From Streptomyces alanosinicus (GTDB taxonomy: Bacteria > Actinomycetota > Actinomycetes > Streptomycetales > Streptomycetaceae): a stretch of 64,000 nucleotides of DNA. Within the stretch, counting starts at the first letter, position 1. Each line of letters begins with the position of its first letter. The stretch spans positions 1 through 64,000 of the forward strand of contig NZ_BMVG01000023.1 of assembly GCF_014650595.1 (NCBI RefSeq). The letters are read 5' to 3'. Position numbers and translations under genes: made by a program. Below, piece by piece: positions 8,807-17,409 of this stretch. The notes below the pieces were generated by a model, which saw only the letters and a list, made by a program, of their open reading frames with translations, was not told where the DNA came from and made no database searches.

Positions 8807-8828
8807 ACGCTAACACAGAACGTAAGCG
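8807..8828. promoter_or_regulatory. probable TetR operator upstream of the isochorismatase gene
   Basis: The 22-bp site has half-sites GCTAAC and GTAAGC flanking CACAGAAC. Its reverse complement matches the site at 9764-9785 at 18 of 22 positions. It lies 65 bp upstream of the minus-strand start, where a repressor would block transcription. Confidence 0.6.
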
Positions 8829-8889
8829 GAACATACATGGAGAGACTGACCCCGGTTGCGCGGTGAGCATGATTTCCCTGGTCAGGGAC

Positions 8890-8917
8890 GTTAGCGGGGT
8901 ATGCGAAAACTGTTAGC
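8890..8917. promoter_or_regulatory. two GTTAGC half-sites upstream of the TetR gene
   Basis: GTTAGC occurs at 8890-8895 and 8912-8917, exactly 22 bp apart, just before the TetR start at 8926. It equals half of the operators at 8807 and 9764, so autoregulation is likely. Confidence 0.45.
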
Positions 8918-8925
8918 ATGGAGTC

Positions 8926-9600
8926 ATGTCGACAGCGAGAGAACGCATTTTGGCCGCCACGTCCGAGCTGCTCGCCACGTTGAGCGCGGAGGAGATCTCC
9001 ACACGGGCGATCTGCGCGAAGGCGCAGGTGGGGGCACCGGAGATCTCTCGGCAGTTCGGGGGCAAGCAGGGGTTGCTGGCGGCCGTGGCGGACCAGGGCT
9101 TTGAGCGGTTCCTGGCCAACAAGCGGCGCAATCCGCGCACGGAGGATCCGGTGGCGGATCTGCGGACGGCATGGGATGCGCATGTGCGGTTCGCGTTGGA
9201 CAATCCGCATCTGTACCGGCTGATGTTCGCTCCGGCGGGGGATCCGAAGCCACAGGCGGTGGGGGAAGCACAGGCGTTGCTGCTGTCGGTGCTGGAGCGG
9301 TGCAGCGCGGTGGGACGCCTGAGTCTTGCGCCGGCGGTGGCGGGTCAGGCGGTGCTGGCCGCGAATGTGGGGGTGTGCCTGATGATGCTGTCGTTTCCCG
9401 AGCTGTTCGGGGAGGCGGCGATGTCACAGGTGGTGCGTGATGCGGTGATCGCGAAGGTGACAGGCCAGATGGAGCAGGTGGCGGACGAGCGGCTGGGAGC
9501 GGTGGCGGTGCTGGCGCGCGCGCTGGTGGGGACACTGTCGGGGACGGTGGCGGTGCGGGAGGAGGTGATCGAGGAGGTGTCGCGTTCGCTGGGTGCGTAG
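8926..9600 (+). CDS. TetR family transcriptional regulator
   Basis: This 224-residue protein begins MSTARERILAATSELLATL, and its N-terminal helix-turn-helix spans about residues 22-47 (ISTRAICAKAQVGAPEISRQF). A helical ligand-binding domain follows, containing HLYRLMFAPAG, which is common in TetR_C domains. The region around 8807-8917 and the site at 9764 share half-sites, so it probably represses itself, the divergent isochorismatase gene and the downstream monooxygenase operon. A terminator follows at 9638, so the gene is transcribed separately from the operon. GGAG lies a few bases before ATG 8926. Confidence 0.88.
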   Translation: MSTARERILAATSELLATLSAEEISTRAICAKAQVGAPEISRQFGGKQGLLAAVADQGFERFLANKRRNPRTEDPVADLRTAWDAHVRFALDNPHLYRLMFAPAGDPKPQAVGEAQALLLSVLERCSAVGRLSLAPAVAGQAVLAANVGVCLMMLSFPELFGEAAMSQVVRDAVIAKVTGQMEQVADERLGAVAVLARALVGTLSGTVAVREEVIEEVSRSLGA

Positions 9601-9637
9601 TTTTTCTGAAGATTCTTCGCCGTGGTGGCGTGATGTG

Positions 9638-9665
9638 GCCCTGTCCTGCCGGGACGGGGCTTTTT
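9638..9665 (+). terminator. intrinsic terminator after the TetR gene
   Basis: The stem GCCCTGTCC / GGGACGGGGC with a 4-base loop is followed directly by TTTTT, 38 bp after the stop codon. Confidence 0.8.
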
Positions 9666-9763
9666 CGTTGGCCGGGAAAGCCACGAAGGCGGGGTGGACG
9701 GGGGCGTTCCGCTGCGCGGGTGCACGAATTCTCCGGTTTGCCGGATCCAGGATCTGTTACCAA

Positions 9764-9785
9764 CGCTTACATCATGTGTTAGCTT
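9764..9785. promoter_or_regulatory. probable TetR operator upstream of the flavin monooxygenase operon
   Basis: GCTTAC and GTTAGC flank ATCATGT, matching the reverse complement of 8807-8828 at 18 of 22 positions. It lies about 160 bp before the first gene of the operon, implying a long leader. Confidence 0.6.
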
Positions 9786-9942
9786 CGTAAACACACGAGG
9801 GGGACTTGAGTCGCCCTTGAGGTGTTCGCCGCATTTGTGCGGGAGAAGTGCGTCACGGGGGACGCCATCAGCCGTTCTGTCCCTTCCGGCTCGCAAAGGC
9901 GCGCCTTTTCTCCCGCATGTCCGTTTCTTTCGGAGGGGATTC

Positions 9943-11472
9943 ATGATGAGCGCTGCTCCCACACCAGACGAGGCACCGAACGAGCTGATGACGGGGGACT
10001 CCTTCCTGGAGAGCCTGCGCGACGGCCGCCAGGTCTACCTGGACGGCGAGATCGTCAAGGACGTCACCGCCCACCCCGCGTTCGCCAACGCCGCGAAGTC
10101 CTCCGCGCACCTGTACGACGCCCTGCACGCGCCGGACACCAAAGACCTGATGACGACCGTGGACCGGTACACCGGCCACCGCGTCCACCGGTTCTTCACC
10201 CCCGCCCACTCGGCCGAGGAACTGCTGAAGGCCCGCGACGCCATCGAACACTGGGCGCGGCTGTCCTACGGGTTCATGAACCGCACCCCGGACTACAAGG
10301 CCTCGTTCATGGCCGGCCTGGTCAGTACCCAGGACTTCTACGCTCCCTACGACGGCAACGCCCGCGCCTGGTACGAGAAGTACGTCAAGCAGGGCATGGC
10401 TGTCTCGCATGCGATCGTCAATCCGCCGGTGGACCGGAACAAGCCTTCCCACGAGATCGGGGACGTGTTCATCAAGGTCGTGGCCGAGCGGGACGACGGC
10501 ATCGTGGTGGAGGGCGCCAAGCTGATGGCGACCGCGTCCGCGCTGACGAACGCCGCGTTCGTCGGGCAGATCCACCTGGGCAACCTGCAGAAGGGCAAGG
10601 CCGAGGACATGGCGCTGGCGTTCATCGCGCCCATGAACACTCCCGGTCTGAAGGTGATCTGCCGGTCCTCGTACGAGAAGAAGGCCACTTCCCCGTTCGA
10701 CAACCCGTTGTCGTCGCGGTTCGACGAGAACGACACGGTTCTGATCTTCGACAACGCGTTCATCCCGTGGGAGAACGTGCTGATCTACCGGGACACCGAG
10801 AAGATCCACGAGTACTTCCCCCGCTCGGGGCTGCTGTCGCGTGGCTTCTTCCAGGGCGCCATCCGCATGGCGGTGAAGCTGGAGTTCATGGCGGGGATCC
10901 TCGACAAGGGCACGGCCATGAACGGCACCCAGGGCTTCAGGGGTGTACAGGCCGGTCTCGGTGAGCTCCTGGCCTGGCGTCACCTGACATGGGCGATGAC
11001 CACCGCGATGGCCATGGACCCCGAAGAGGGGCCGGCCGGGACGGTCCTGCCGCGTCTGGAGTACGCCGCCAGCCACCGTGTCCTCGCCCCGCTGTCCTGG
11101 GAACGCGTCCATCGCTTCTTCGAGGAGCACCTGGCCGGCTCGCTGCTGATGACCGGATCCAGCAACAAGGACTTGCAGAACACCGAGCTGCGCCCGCTAC
11201 TGGACCGCTTCTACCGGGGATCGGCCGGGAGCGCCGAGGACCGGATCAAGCTGTTCAAGCTGGCGTGGGACGCGATCGGCAGCGAGTTCGGCGCCCGCCA
11301 TGAGCTGTACGAACTCAACTACGCGGGCGGACCCGACCAGGTGCGCCTGGACACCCTCACCGGTGCGCGCGCCATGGGGCTGCTCGACTCCTACGGCGCC
11401 CAGGTCGACAAGGCCATGGGCGACTACGACCTGAACGGATTCACCACCGGCCGATGGGCCGACGGCTCCTGA
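9943..11472 (+). CDS. 4-hydroxyphenylacetate 3-hydroxylase family flavin monooxygenase
   Basis: This 509-residue protein matches HpaB-type, FADH2-using monooxygenases. It has an N-terminal domain from about 15 (SFLESLRDGRQVYLDGE), the middle acyl-CoA-dehydrogenase-like part with IVNPPVDRNKP and GAKLMATASALTNAAFVGQ, and a C-terminal helical domain to about 490. Such enzymes hydroxylate phenols, or in some pathways N-hydroxylate amines, with reduced flavin from a separate reductase, which is the next gene. Two tandem ATGs at 9943 and 9946 follow GGAGGGG; 9943 is annotated but 9946 has better spacing. It heads the operon under the predicted operator at 9764. The substrate is unknown. Confidence 0.88.
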   Translation: MMSAAPTPDEAPNELMTGDSFLESLRDGRQVYLDGEIVKDVTAHPAFANAAKSSAHLYDALHAPDTKDLMTTVDRYTGHRVHRFFTPAHSAEELLKARDAIEHWARLSYGFMNRTPDYKASFMAGLVSTQDFYAPYDGNARAWYEKYVKQGMAVSHAIVNPPVDRNKPSHEIGDVFIKVVAERDDGIVVEGAKLMATASALTNAAFVGQIHLGNLQKGKAEDMALAFIAPMNTPGLKVICRSSYEKKATSPFDNPLSSRFDENDTVLIFDNAFIPWENVLIYRDTEKIHEYFPRSGLLSRGFFQGAIRMAVKLEFMAGILDKGTAMNGTQGFRGVQAGLGELLAWRHLTWAMTTAMAMDPEEGPAGTVLPRLEYAASHRVLAPLSWERVHRFFEEHLAGSLLMTGSSNKDLQNTELRPLLDRFYRGSAGSAEDRIKLFKLAWDAIGSEFGARHELYELNYAGGPDQVRLDTLTGARAMGLLDSYGAQVDKAMGDYDLNGFTTGRWADGS

Positions 11473-11557
11473 CGAGCCGCCCAGACGCAGCCGGGCACCG
11501 TTTCCTTCCCCCGCCGGTGCCCGGCTGCCCTCCTCCCCTGCCCTGGAGGTTCCTCCT

Positions 11558-12070
11558 GTGAGCGAAGACCTGCGCAGTGTCATGCGGCATTTCGCCACCG
11601 GCGTCTGTATCGCCGCGACCTGGCGCCCCACCCGTGCCGGCGCCCGTCGCCACAACGCCATCACCGTGAATTCCCTGTCCTCCCTCTCCCTCACACCGCC
11701 CCTGGTCTCGTTGAGTTTCCGCGCGGACTCCGAATTCCTCGCCGACGTCCTCGCCTCCCGCGTCTTCACCGTCTCCATCCTCGGCGCCGACGCGGAGGAC
11801 ACCGCCCGCACCTTCGCCGGGCGGCGCCCCGAACGCGACCGCATGCTGCGCCACGTCCGCACGCATGCGGGTGTGGGAACGGGAGCGCTGCTGTTCGACG
11901 CGGCCGGCTGGATGGAGTGCCGCTACTACGACCACTACACGGTCGGCGATCACGTCCAGGTCATCGGTGAAGCCATCACCCTGGGCATCCCCGACGAACC
12001 GGCCGGTACTCCGCTGATTTTCCTCGGTGGTGGATTTCACCGCCTCGACTCCGAAAGCGCCGCCTCATGA
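11558..12070 (+). CDS. flavin reductase (HpaC-like, split-barrel)
   Basis: This 170-residue protein starts at GTG 11558 after CTGGAGGTTCC. MRHFATGVCIAAT, AITVNSLSSLSLTPPLVSLSF and RVFTVSILG match the flavin-binding split barrel of NAD(P)H:flavin oxidoreductases that feed two-component monooxygenases. It directly follows the HpaB-type gene, so it most likely supplies FADH2 to it. Its stop overlaps the next start in ATGA (12067-12070), showing translational coupling. Confidence 0.88.
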   Translation: MSEDLRSVMRHFATGVCIAATWRPTRAGARRHNAITVNSLSSLSLTPPLVSLSFRADSEFLADVLASRVFTVSILGADAEDTARTFAGRRPERDRMLRHVRTHAGVGTGALLFDAAGWMECRYYDHYTVGDHVQVIGEAITLGIPDEPAGTPLIFLGGGFHRLDSESAAS

Positions 12071-13086
12071 CCCGCCGCACCCGTCTCCTCGCCATCAGCG
12101 TCGCCCTGGTGGCCACCAGTGCCCTGACCGTCCCCACCGCCAACGCCGCCGATGCAACCGGTGCCACCACGACCGTCATGTGCGTCACCGACAGCATGGA
12201 CGGCGGGAAGACGACCACCGTCTCCGCACAGGCCGCCGCCGGCCTCGAAGAGCACACCCGCTCCTATGAAGGCCCCTGCGCTTCCTTCGGCCCCGAACAG
12301 GATCTCGGCAACGGCTCCCTGCGCTCCTACACCCAGCTGAACGACGACGGCAGCCCTGCCACAGTCGGGGTCGCCTTCACCCACGACGCGCTCGCCGGGC
12401 TGCCCACCGACATGAACGACCGTCACCACTGTTACGACGTCAACGGCGACGGCCGTATCGACCAGAACACCGAATGTGTCGGCGGCTACGAACACCCCCT
12501 CGCCCTCCCCGACACCACCACGGCCGCGCCGGGACTGTCCACGAAGTGGGTGCTGGTCAACTACAACCCGCTGGGCCACGGCCTGCCCGGCGTCTACGAC
12601 GTCCCCCACCTCGACTTCCACTTCTACCTCAAGCCCAAGTCGGTCCGGGACTCCATCCGTACCGGCCCGTGCGGACTCGTCATCAACTGCGACGACTACA
12701 CCAAGGCCACCAAGCCCCTCGACGCGCCGTACATGCCGGCCGGATACATGGACCACAAGGAAGCCGCCGAAGGCGCCATGGGCAACCACCTCATGGACAC
12801 CGACGACTCCCCCGAATGGCACGGCCAGCCCTTCACCCACACCTTCATGTACGGCGACTGGGACGGGAATCTGCTGTTCGAGGAGCCGATGATCACCAAG
12901 AAGTGGTTCGAGGGGCTCGCCGACCACACCAACGAAAACGGCTGCTACAGCATCAACCAGCCCGCCGCATGGCAGCAGGCCGGGTTCTACCCCCGCCGGT
13001 ACTGCATCCGTTACCGCCCCGGCCGCGACGACTTCACCGTCTCCCTGGAAGACTTCTATTCCGCCCCGGCCGGTGAAACACAGTGA
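12067..13086 (+). CDS. secreted TTHB210-like (DUF5602-type) protein
   Basis: The 339-residue product has a Sec signal peptide (MTRRTRLLAISVALVATSALTVPTANA, cut near residue 28). The mature part contains YDVNGDGRIDQNTE, an EF-like calcium loop, and GVYDVPHLDFHFYL, typical of TTHB210-like proteins that bind metal through clustered His residues. Cysteines at four or more positions suggest disulphides. It is coupled to the reductase gene by a 4-bp overlap and to the next gene by a GTGA overlap, so an exported protein sits inside an otherwise cytoplasmic enzyme operon. Its function is unknown. Confidence 0.75.
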   Translation: MTRRTRLLAISVALVATSALTVPTANAADATGATTTVMCVTDSMDGGKTTTVSAQAAAGLEEHTRSYEGPCASFGPEQDLGNGSLRSYTQLNDDGSPATVGVAFTHDALAGLPTDMNDRHHCYDVNGDGRIDQNTECVGGYEHPLALPDTTTAAPGLSTKWVLVNYNPLGHGLPGVYDVPHLDFHFYLKPKSVRDSIRTGPCGLVINCDDYTKATKPLDAPYMPAGYMDHKEAAEGAMGNHLMDTDDSPEWHGQPFTHTFMYGDWDGNLLFEEPMITKKWFEGLADHTNENGCYSINQPAAWQQAGFYPRRYCIRYRPGRDDFTVSLEDFYSAPAGETQ

Positions 13087-14612
13087 ACGGCGAACTGTCC
13101 ATCGCCGTCGTCGGAGGCGGCGCAGCAGCGGTGTGCCTGATCGACGCGCTCGCCACAGCCGATGTACCACCGGGCTCCCTGACCGTGTTCGAGCCGTCCC
13201 CGCACCTGTGGCGCGGACGCCCCTATCAGGTCGACACCGAAACCCTCACCATCAACATGGTGCCCGCCGACATGTCGGTACGCGCGGGTGACCCCGGTCA
13301 TTTCGCGTACTGGCTCGCCGGCCGCGACCGCGTCACCCGGACGCGGACCGAACCCGACCCGCACTCCGGGGCCCGGTTCGTACCCCGCACCGTGTACGGC
13401 GAATACCTCGAACACACCGCTTACAGCGCCATGGGCCGACTGCGCCGCAAGGGCTGGCGTATCGATCTGATCGGCGCCCCGGTCACCTCCGCGTCCCGCT
13501 GCGCCGAGCGCGTCATGCTCCAGACGAAAGACGGACGCGCCCGTGTCTTCGACTACACCGTGCTGTGTGTGGGACGCGGCGCACCCGAGGACATCTACAG
13601 CCTCGACGGCGCGTCCGGCTACATCCCGGACCCCTACCCGGCCGTCGACCGGCTGCACACCATCGGTGCTTTCGACCATGTCGTCATCCTCGGGTCGGGG
13701 CTGACCGCGGTCGACACCGTCCGCTACCTCGCCGCGACCGGACACCAGGGCACCATCACCCTGGCGTCCCGCCACGGCGTACTTCCCGCCGTGCGCCAGC
13801 GGCCCGCCGATTTCACCGTGCACAACCTCACCCAGTCCCGCGTCCAGGCCCTCACCGCCACGGGCACCGAGATCACGGTCACCGAACTCGTGGAACTGTG
13901 CCGTGCCGAACTCCGTGAAACCGGCGCCGACGCCTCCCGCGTGCTGCAGGAGATCACCTCGGTGTTCACCGAACCTGCTCTCCCGCGCCTGCGCCGTCAG
14001 CTGGACCAGGTGGACGACCCCGACCTGGCCCTGAGGATCCTGCAACGCGCGATTCCCGACACGGGGCCCGACCTGTGGCCGCTGCTGTGCGACAGGGACA
14101 AACAGCAGCTGCTGCGCACCCACTACCGCACCCTGATGAGCCTGTGCTGTCCGATGCCGCCCGCCTCGGCCGCCCTGCTGCTGTCCCTCGCGGACACCGG
14201 ACAGCTCGATGTGCGCTCCGGGCTGCGCCATATCCAACCGGCCGGTAAGACCGGCTTCACTCTGACCACCCGCACCGGCGAGTTCGACGCCGACACCGTC
14301 ATCAACACCGTCAGCCCGTCCCGCCAGCGCATTCCGCACGCCGCGCAGCGCCTGATCGCCTCCCTTCTGCGCTCCCGCAACGCCAGCATCAACCCCTATG
14401 GCGGACTCGCCATCGAACGCGCCACCAGCCGCCTGAGTGTCGCCGGACACGGCGATCCGCGCCTGTACGCCCTCGGTGACCTCGCCGCCGGAGCCCTCTT
14501 CTTCACCTGGGGCATCCCCTCCCTGGTCGACCGCGCCCGCGACATCACCGAAGCGATCCGCGCCCACCACACCAGCCCCACCCGTACCGGCACCGCTCTG
14601 CTGCCTGCCTGA
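13083..14612 (+). CDS. FAD/NAD(P)-binding protein
   Basis: The 509-residue product opens with a dinucleotide-binding motif (SIAVVGGGAAAVCLIDAL). It has a second such segment near 200 (VVILGSGLTAVDTVRYLAA) and a late FAD-contact region (LYALGDLAAGALFFTWG). This layout fits the FAD-NAD(P)-binding family (HpnW/YdhS-like) of pyridine nucleotide-dependent flavoproteins, whose reactions are mostly unknown. GTG 13083 overlaps the previous stop. Its position between the secreted protein and the class II aldolase, with 11 bp to the latter, makes it a core cluster enzyme, perhaps oxidising or reducing the pathway intermediate. Confidence 0.8.
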   Translation: MNGELSIAVVGGGAAAVCLIDALATADVPPGSLTVFEPSPHLWRGRPYQVDTETLTINMVPADMSVRAGDPGHFAYWLAGRDRVTRTRTEPDPHSGARFVPRTVYGEYLEHTAYSAMGRLRRKGWRIDLIGAPVTSASRCAERVMLQTKDGRARVFDYTVLCVGRGAPEDIYSLDGASGYIPDPYPAVDRLHTIGAFDHVVILGSGLTAVDTVRYLAATGHQGTITLASRHGVLPAVRQRPADFTVHNLTQSRVQALTATGTEITVTELVELCRAELRETGADASRVLQEITSVFTEPALPRLRRQLDQVDDPDLALRILQRAIPDTGPDLWPLLCDRDKQQLLRTHYRTLMSLCCPMPPASAALLLSLADTGQLDVRSGLRHIQPAGKTGFTLTTRTGEFDADTVINTVSPSRQRIPHAAQRLIASLLRSRNASINPYGGLAIERATSRLSVAGHGDPRLYALGDLAAGALFFTWGIPSLVDRARDITEAIRAHHTSPTRTGTALLPA

Positions 14613-14623
14613 AAGGACCATCT

Positions 14624-15433
14624 GTGAGCACCACGGACGACCGGCCGGCCTTCCTCGCCGACACCGCCACCGGGCTGCCCATCCCCGCCGATCCCACGTT
14701 CGCCACCCCCGCCGAACACCGCCGCCACGTCAAACAGCGCCTGGCCGCCTCCCTGCGCCTGTTCGGCAGGGAGGGCTTCGGCGAAGGAATATCCGGACAC
14801 ATATCCGTCCGTGACCCCGAGCACCACGACCGGTTCTGGGTGAATCCCTTCGGTGTGTCCTTCAACCGGGTCACCGTCGCCGATCTGATCTGCGTCGACA
14901 CCGAAGGCCGTGTGGTGTGGGGATCCCGCCGGGTCAACCCGTCCGCGTTCGTCATCCACGCCGCGATCCACCAGCGCTACCCGCACCTGCACGCCGCCGC
15001 CCACGCCCACACCGCACACTCCCGGGCCCTGGGCGCACTGGGCCTGCTGCTGGAACCGATCGACCAGGAATCAGCCGCGTTCCACAACCGCCAGCACCTC
15101 TACGAAGCCTACGAAGGCCCCTCGATCACCGTCGAACAGGGCCGCGACATCGCCGCACACGCAGGAGACAACCAGGCGATCCTGCTGCGCCACCACGGGC
15201 TGATCACCGTCGGCGGCTCGCTGGAAGAGGCCGTCCACCGGTTCTTCACCTACGACAGCTGCGCTCGGATCCAGCTGCTCGCCCACGCCGCCGGCACCCC
15301 GAAGACATTCACCGCCCCTCAGGCCCAGGCCGCCGCCGACGGCTTCGGCGACGCCCAACTGGCCCGCTTCAGCTTCGAGCTGCTGTGGGACGAGATCACC
15401 CACGACCAGCCCGATTTCCTCAATGAAAACTAA
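14624..15433 (+). CDS. class II aldolase/adducin family protein
   Basis: The 269-residue protein has the class II aldolase fold: GFGEGISGHISVRDPEH, the zinc-binding HAHTAHSRALGALG segment, and a third histidine in AILLRHHGLITVGG. These enzymes cleave or form C-C bonds via a zinc-stabilised enediolate, or decarboxylate. GTG 14624 follows GAAAGGACC. It sits 11 bp after the FAD/NAD(P) gene and 43 bp before the next gene, so it is in the operon. Substrate unknown; adducin-like members of this size are common in specialised-metabolite and catabolic clusters. Confidence 0.85.
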   Translation: MSTTDDRPAFLADTATGLPIPADPTFATPAEHRRHVKQRLAASLRLFGREGFGEGISGHISVRDPEHHDRFWVNPFGVSFNRVTVADLICVDTEGRVVWGSRRVNPSAFVIHAAIHQRYPHLHAAAHAHTAHSRALGALGLLLEPIDQESAAFHNRQHLYEAYEGPSITVEQGRDIAAHAGDNQAILLRHHGLITVGGSLEEAVHRFFTYDSCARIQLLAHAAGTPKTFTAPQAQAAADGFGDAQLARFSFELLWDEITHDQPDFLNEN

Positions 15434-15476
15434 GACGCTCCCGCGCCCCCACGTTTGTCATCCGAAGGGAAAACCC

Positions 15477-16118
15477 ATGAAAATCCTTCTGTTCGGCGCT
15501 TCCGGGAACATCGGTTCGGCCATCACTCACGAACTCATCACACGCGGACACGCCGTCACCGGTGTCACCCGCACCGGGAACACCACCACCAACGGCACCT
15601 ACACCGCCAAGGCCGGAGACGTCCGCAACGCCGCGACCATCGCCGCACTCGCCGAAGGCCATGACGCCGTGGTCTCCGCGATCGGCCCCCGCCACGACGG
15701 ATCCGACGACGACCACGACATCATCGTCGGCGCCACCACGGCCCTCATCACCGGCCTGCGCCAGACCACCGTCAAGCGCCTCGTCGTCCTCGGCGGCGCC
15801 GGAAGCCTCGAAACCGCCCCCGGCGTGAAGGTCATCGACTCCCCTCACTTCCCCGCCATGTGGAAGGCCAACGCTCTCGCCCAGAGTGAGGCACTGGAGC
15901 TGTACCGGCAGGTCTTCGACCTGGACTGGACGTTCGTCTCACCCCCGAAGCTCATCGAGCCCGGTACCCGCACCGGCCACTACCGCCGGGGAGGCGACCA
16001 GCTCCTGACCGACGAGAACGGCGATTCCAGGATCAGCATCGCTGACTTCGCCATCGGTTTCGCGGACGAGATCGAGACCCCGCGCGCCCTGCGCGCCCGC
16101 ATCAGCCTCGCCTACTGA
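15477..16118 (+). CDS. NAD(P)-binding protein (atypical SDR, NmrA/YwnB-like)
   Basis: The 213-residue product starts MKILLFGASGNIGSAITHEL, a clear Rossmann GxSGxxG motif. ASGNIG and VVSAIGP are typical of atypical short-chain reductases that lack the YxxxK pair. The start at ATG 15477 is preceded by GAAGGGA; an upstream in-frame ATG at 15423 overlaps the aldolase end and has no site. It is probably a reductase or NADP sensor of the cluster. Confidence 0.8.
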   Translation: MKILLFGASGNIGSAITHELITRGHAVTGVTRTGNTTTNGTYTAKAGDVRNAATIAALAEGHDAVVSAIGPRHDGSDDDHDIIVGATTALITGLRQTTVKRLVVLGGAGSLETAPGVKVIDSPHFPAMWKANALAQSEALELYRQVFDLDWTFVSPPKLIEPGTRTGHYRRGGDQLLTDENGDSRISIADFAIGFADEIETPRALRARISLAY

Positions 16119-16140
16119 CCCTCAAGCACCTCCACACCGT

Positions 16141-16165
16141 CCCCGGCCCCGTATGCGGGCCGGGG
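16141..16165 (+). terminator. hairpin between the NAD(P)-binding gene and the MFS gene
   Basis: A perfect 9-bp GC stem (CCCCGGCCC / GGGCCGGGG) with loop CGTATGC is followed by GCTTTCC. It may attenuate read-through into the transporter gene rather than fully end the transcript. Confidence 0.5.
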
Positions 16166-16185
16166 GCTTTCCCCGGAGAAAGACG

Positions 16186-17409
16186 ATGACGAAACGAACC
16201 GGCGGCACCGCCCGCTTCGCGATCCTCCTCGGCGCACTGACCGCGCTCGGCCCCCTCGCCAACGACACATACCTGCCCTCCCTTCCGCAGATCGCCGACG
16301 ACCTGAACGCCACCGCATCCGCCACCCAGCTGTCCCTGACGGCATGTCTGGTCGGTCTCGGTTCGGGCCAGATGATCGCCGGCCCCATATCGGACCGGCT
16401 GGGACGGCGTGGCCCGCTGCTCGCCGGACTGCTGCTGTTCGTCGCCGCGGCACTGGCCTGCTCCTGGGCGCCCAACGTATGGACTCTTGTCGTGCTGCGT
16501 CTGCTTCAGGGAATCGGCGGAGCCACCGGTATCGTCATCGCCTCCGCGATCGTCCGCGACCGGCACACCGGAGTCCAGGCCGCGCGCCTGTTCTCCCTGC
16601 TGATGCTCGTCACCGGCATGGCCCCCATTCTCGCCCCCGTCGCGGGCGGACAACTCCTGCGGATGACCGACTGGCGTGGCATCTTCCTCGCCCTGACGGC
16701 CGCCGGCGCGGTGATCCTGCTCGCCTGCACCCTTCTCCTGCCCGAAACCCACCCCGTCCAGGCCCGGACCGCCCCCACCGACTCCGGACCCGTGTTCGGC
16801 CGTCTCCTCAAGGACCGTCAGTACGTCGGCTACATGCTGTCCTGCGGTTTCGCGTTCGCCGCGATGTTCGCCTACATCGCCGGCTCCCCGTTCGTCCTGC
16901 AGGAAATCCATCACATGTCTCCGCAGGCGTTCTCCTACGTCTTCGGAATCAACGCGCTCGGCCTGGTCGTCGCCGCCCAGACGGGCGGAAGAATCGTCCA
17001 CAAGAGCGGACCGCGCCGCCTGCTGGGCCTCGGCGTCAGCGGATCCGCTCTGGGCGGCGTCGGCGCCCTCGTGTGCGCCGTCACTCACGCCCCGCTGCCC
17101 GCGCTGCTGGTCTCCCTGTTCGTGATCGTCACCTCCGTCGGCCTGGTCATGCCCAACTCCATGGCTCTGGCGATGAACAACCACGGCGAGATCGCCGGAG
17201 CAGCAGCCGCCCTCATCGGGTTCCTCCAGCACATCATCGGCGCCGCGATGGTCCCCCTCGTCGGACTCGCCGGGAAAACCTCCGCCCTGCCCATGGGCAT
17301 CACCACCGCGGCCCTCGGGATCGCCGCGCTGGCCTCCTTCACGCTGATCACGCGCCCCGACCCCGACCCTGCCGACCTGCGGCCCGTCGCTGTCGAGGCC
17401 GCACGGTGA
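16186..17409 (+). CDS. MFS transporter, Bcr/CflA type
   Basis: The 407-residue protein has twelve predicted helices. It opens with ILLGALTALGPLANDTYLPSLPQIADD, the Bcr/CflA drug-exporter signature region, and has the MFS loop motif GPISDRLGRRGPLL between helices 2 and 3. Members export bicyclomycin, chloramphenicol and other small molecules by proton antiport. ATG 16186 follows GGAGAAAG. GTGA at its end overlaps the start of the ligase gene. It is the likely exporter of the cluster product. Confidence 0.87.
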   Translation: MTKRTGGTARFAILLGALTALGPLANDTYLPSLPQIADDLNATASATQLSLTACLVGLGSGQMIAGPISDRLGRRGPLLAGLLLFVAAALACSWAPNVWTLVVLRLLQGIGGATGIVIASAIVRDRHTGVQAARLFSLLMLVTGMAPILAPVAGGQLLRMTDWRGIFLALTAAGAVILLACTLLLPETHPVQARTAPTDSGPVFGRLLKDRQYVGYMLSCGFAFAAMFAYIAGSPFVLQEIHHMSPQAFSYVFGINALGLVVAAQTGGRIVHKSGPRRLLGLGVSGSALGGVGALVCAVTHAPLPALLVSLFVIVTSVGLVMPNSMALAMNNHGEIAGAAAALIGFLQHIIGAAMVPLVGLAGKTSALPMGITTAALGIAALASFTLITRPDPDPADLRPVAVEAAR

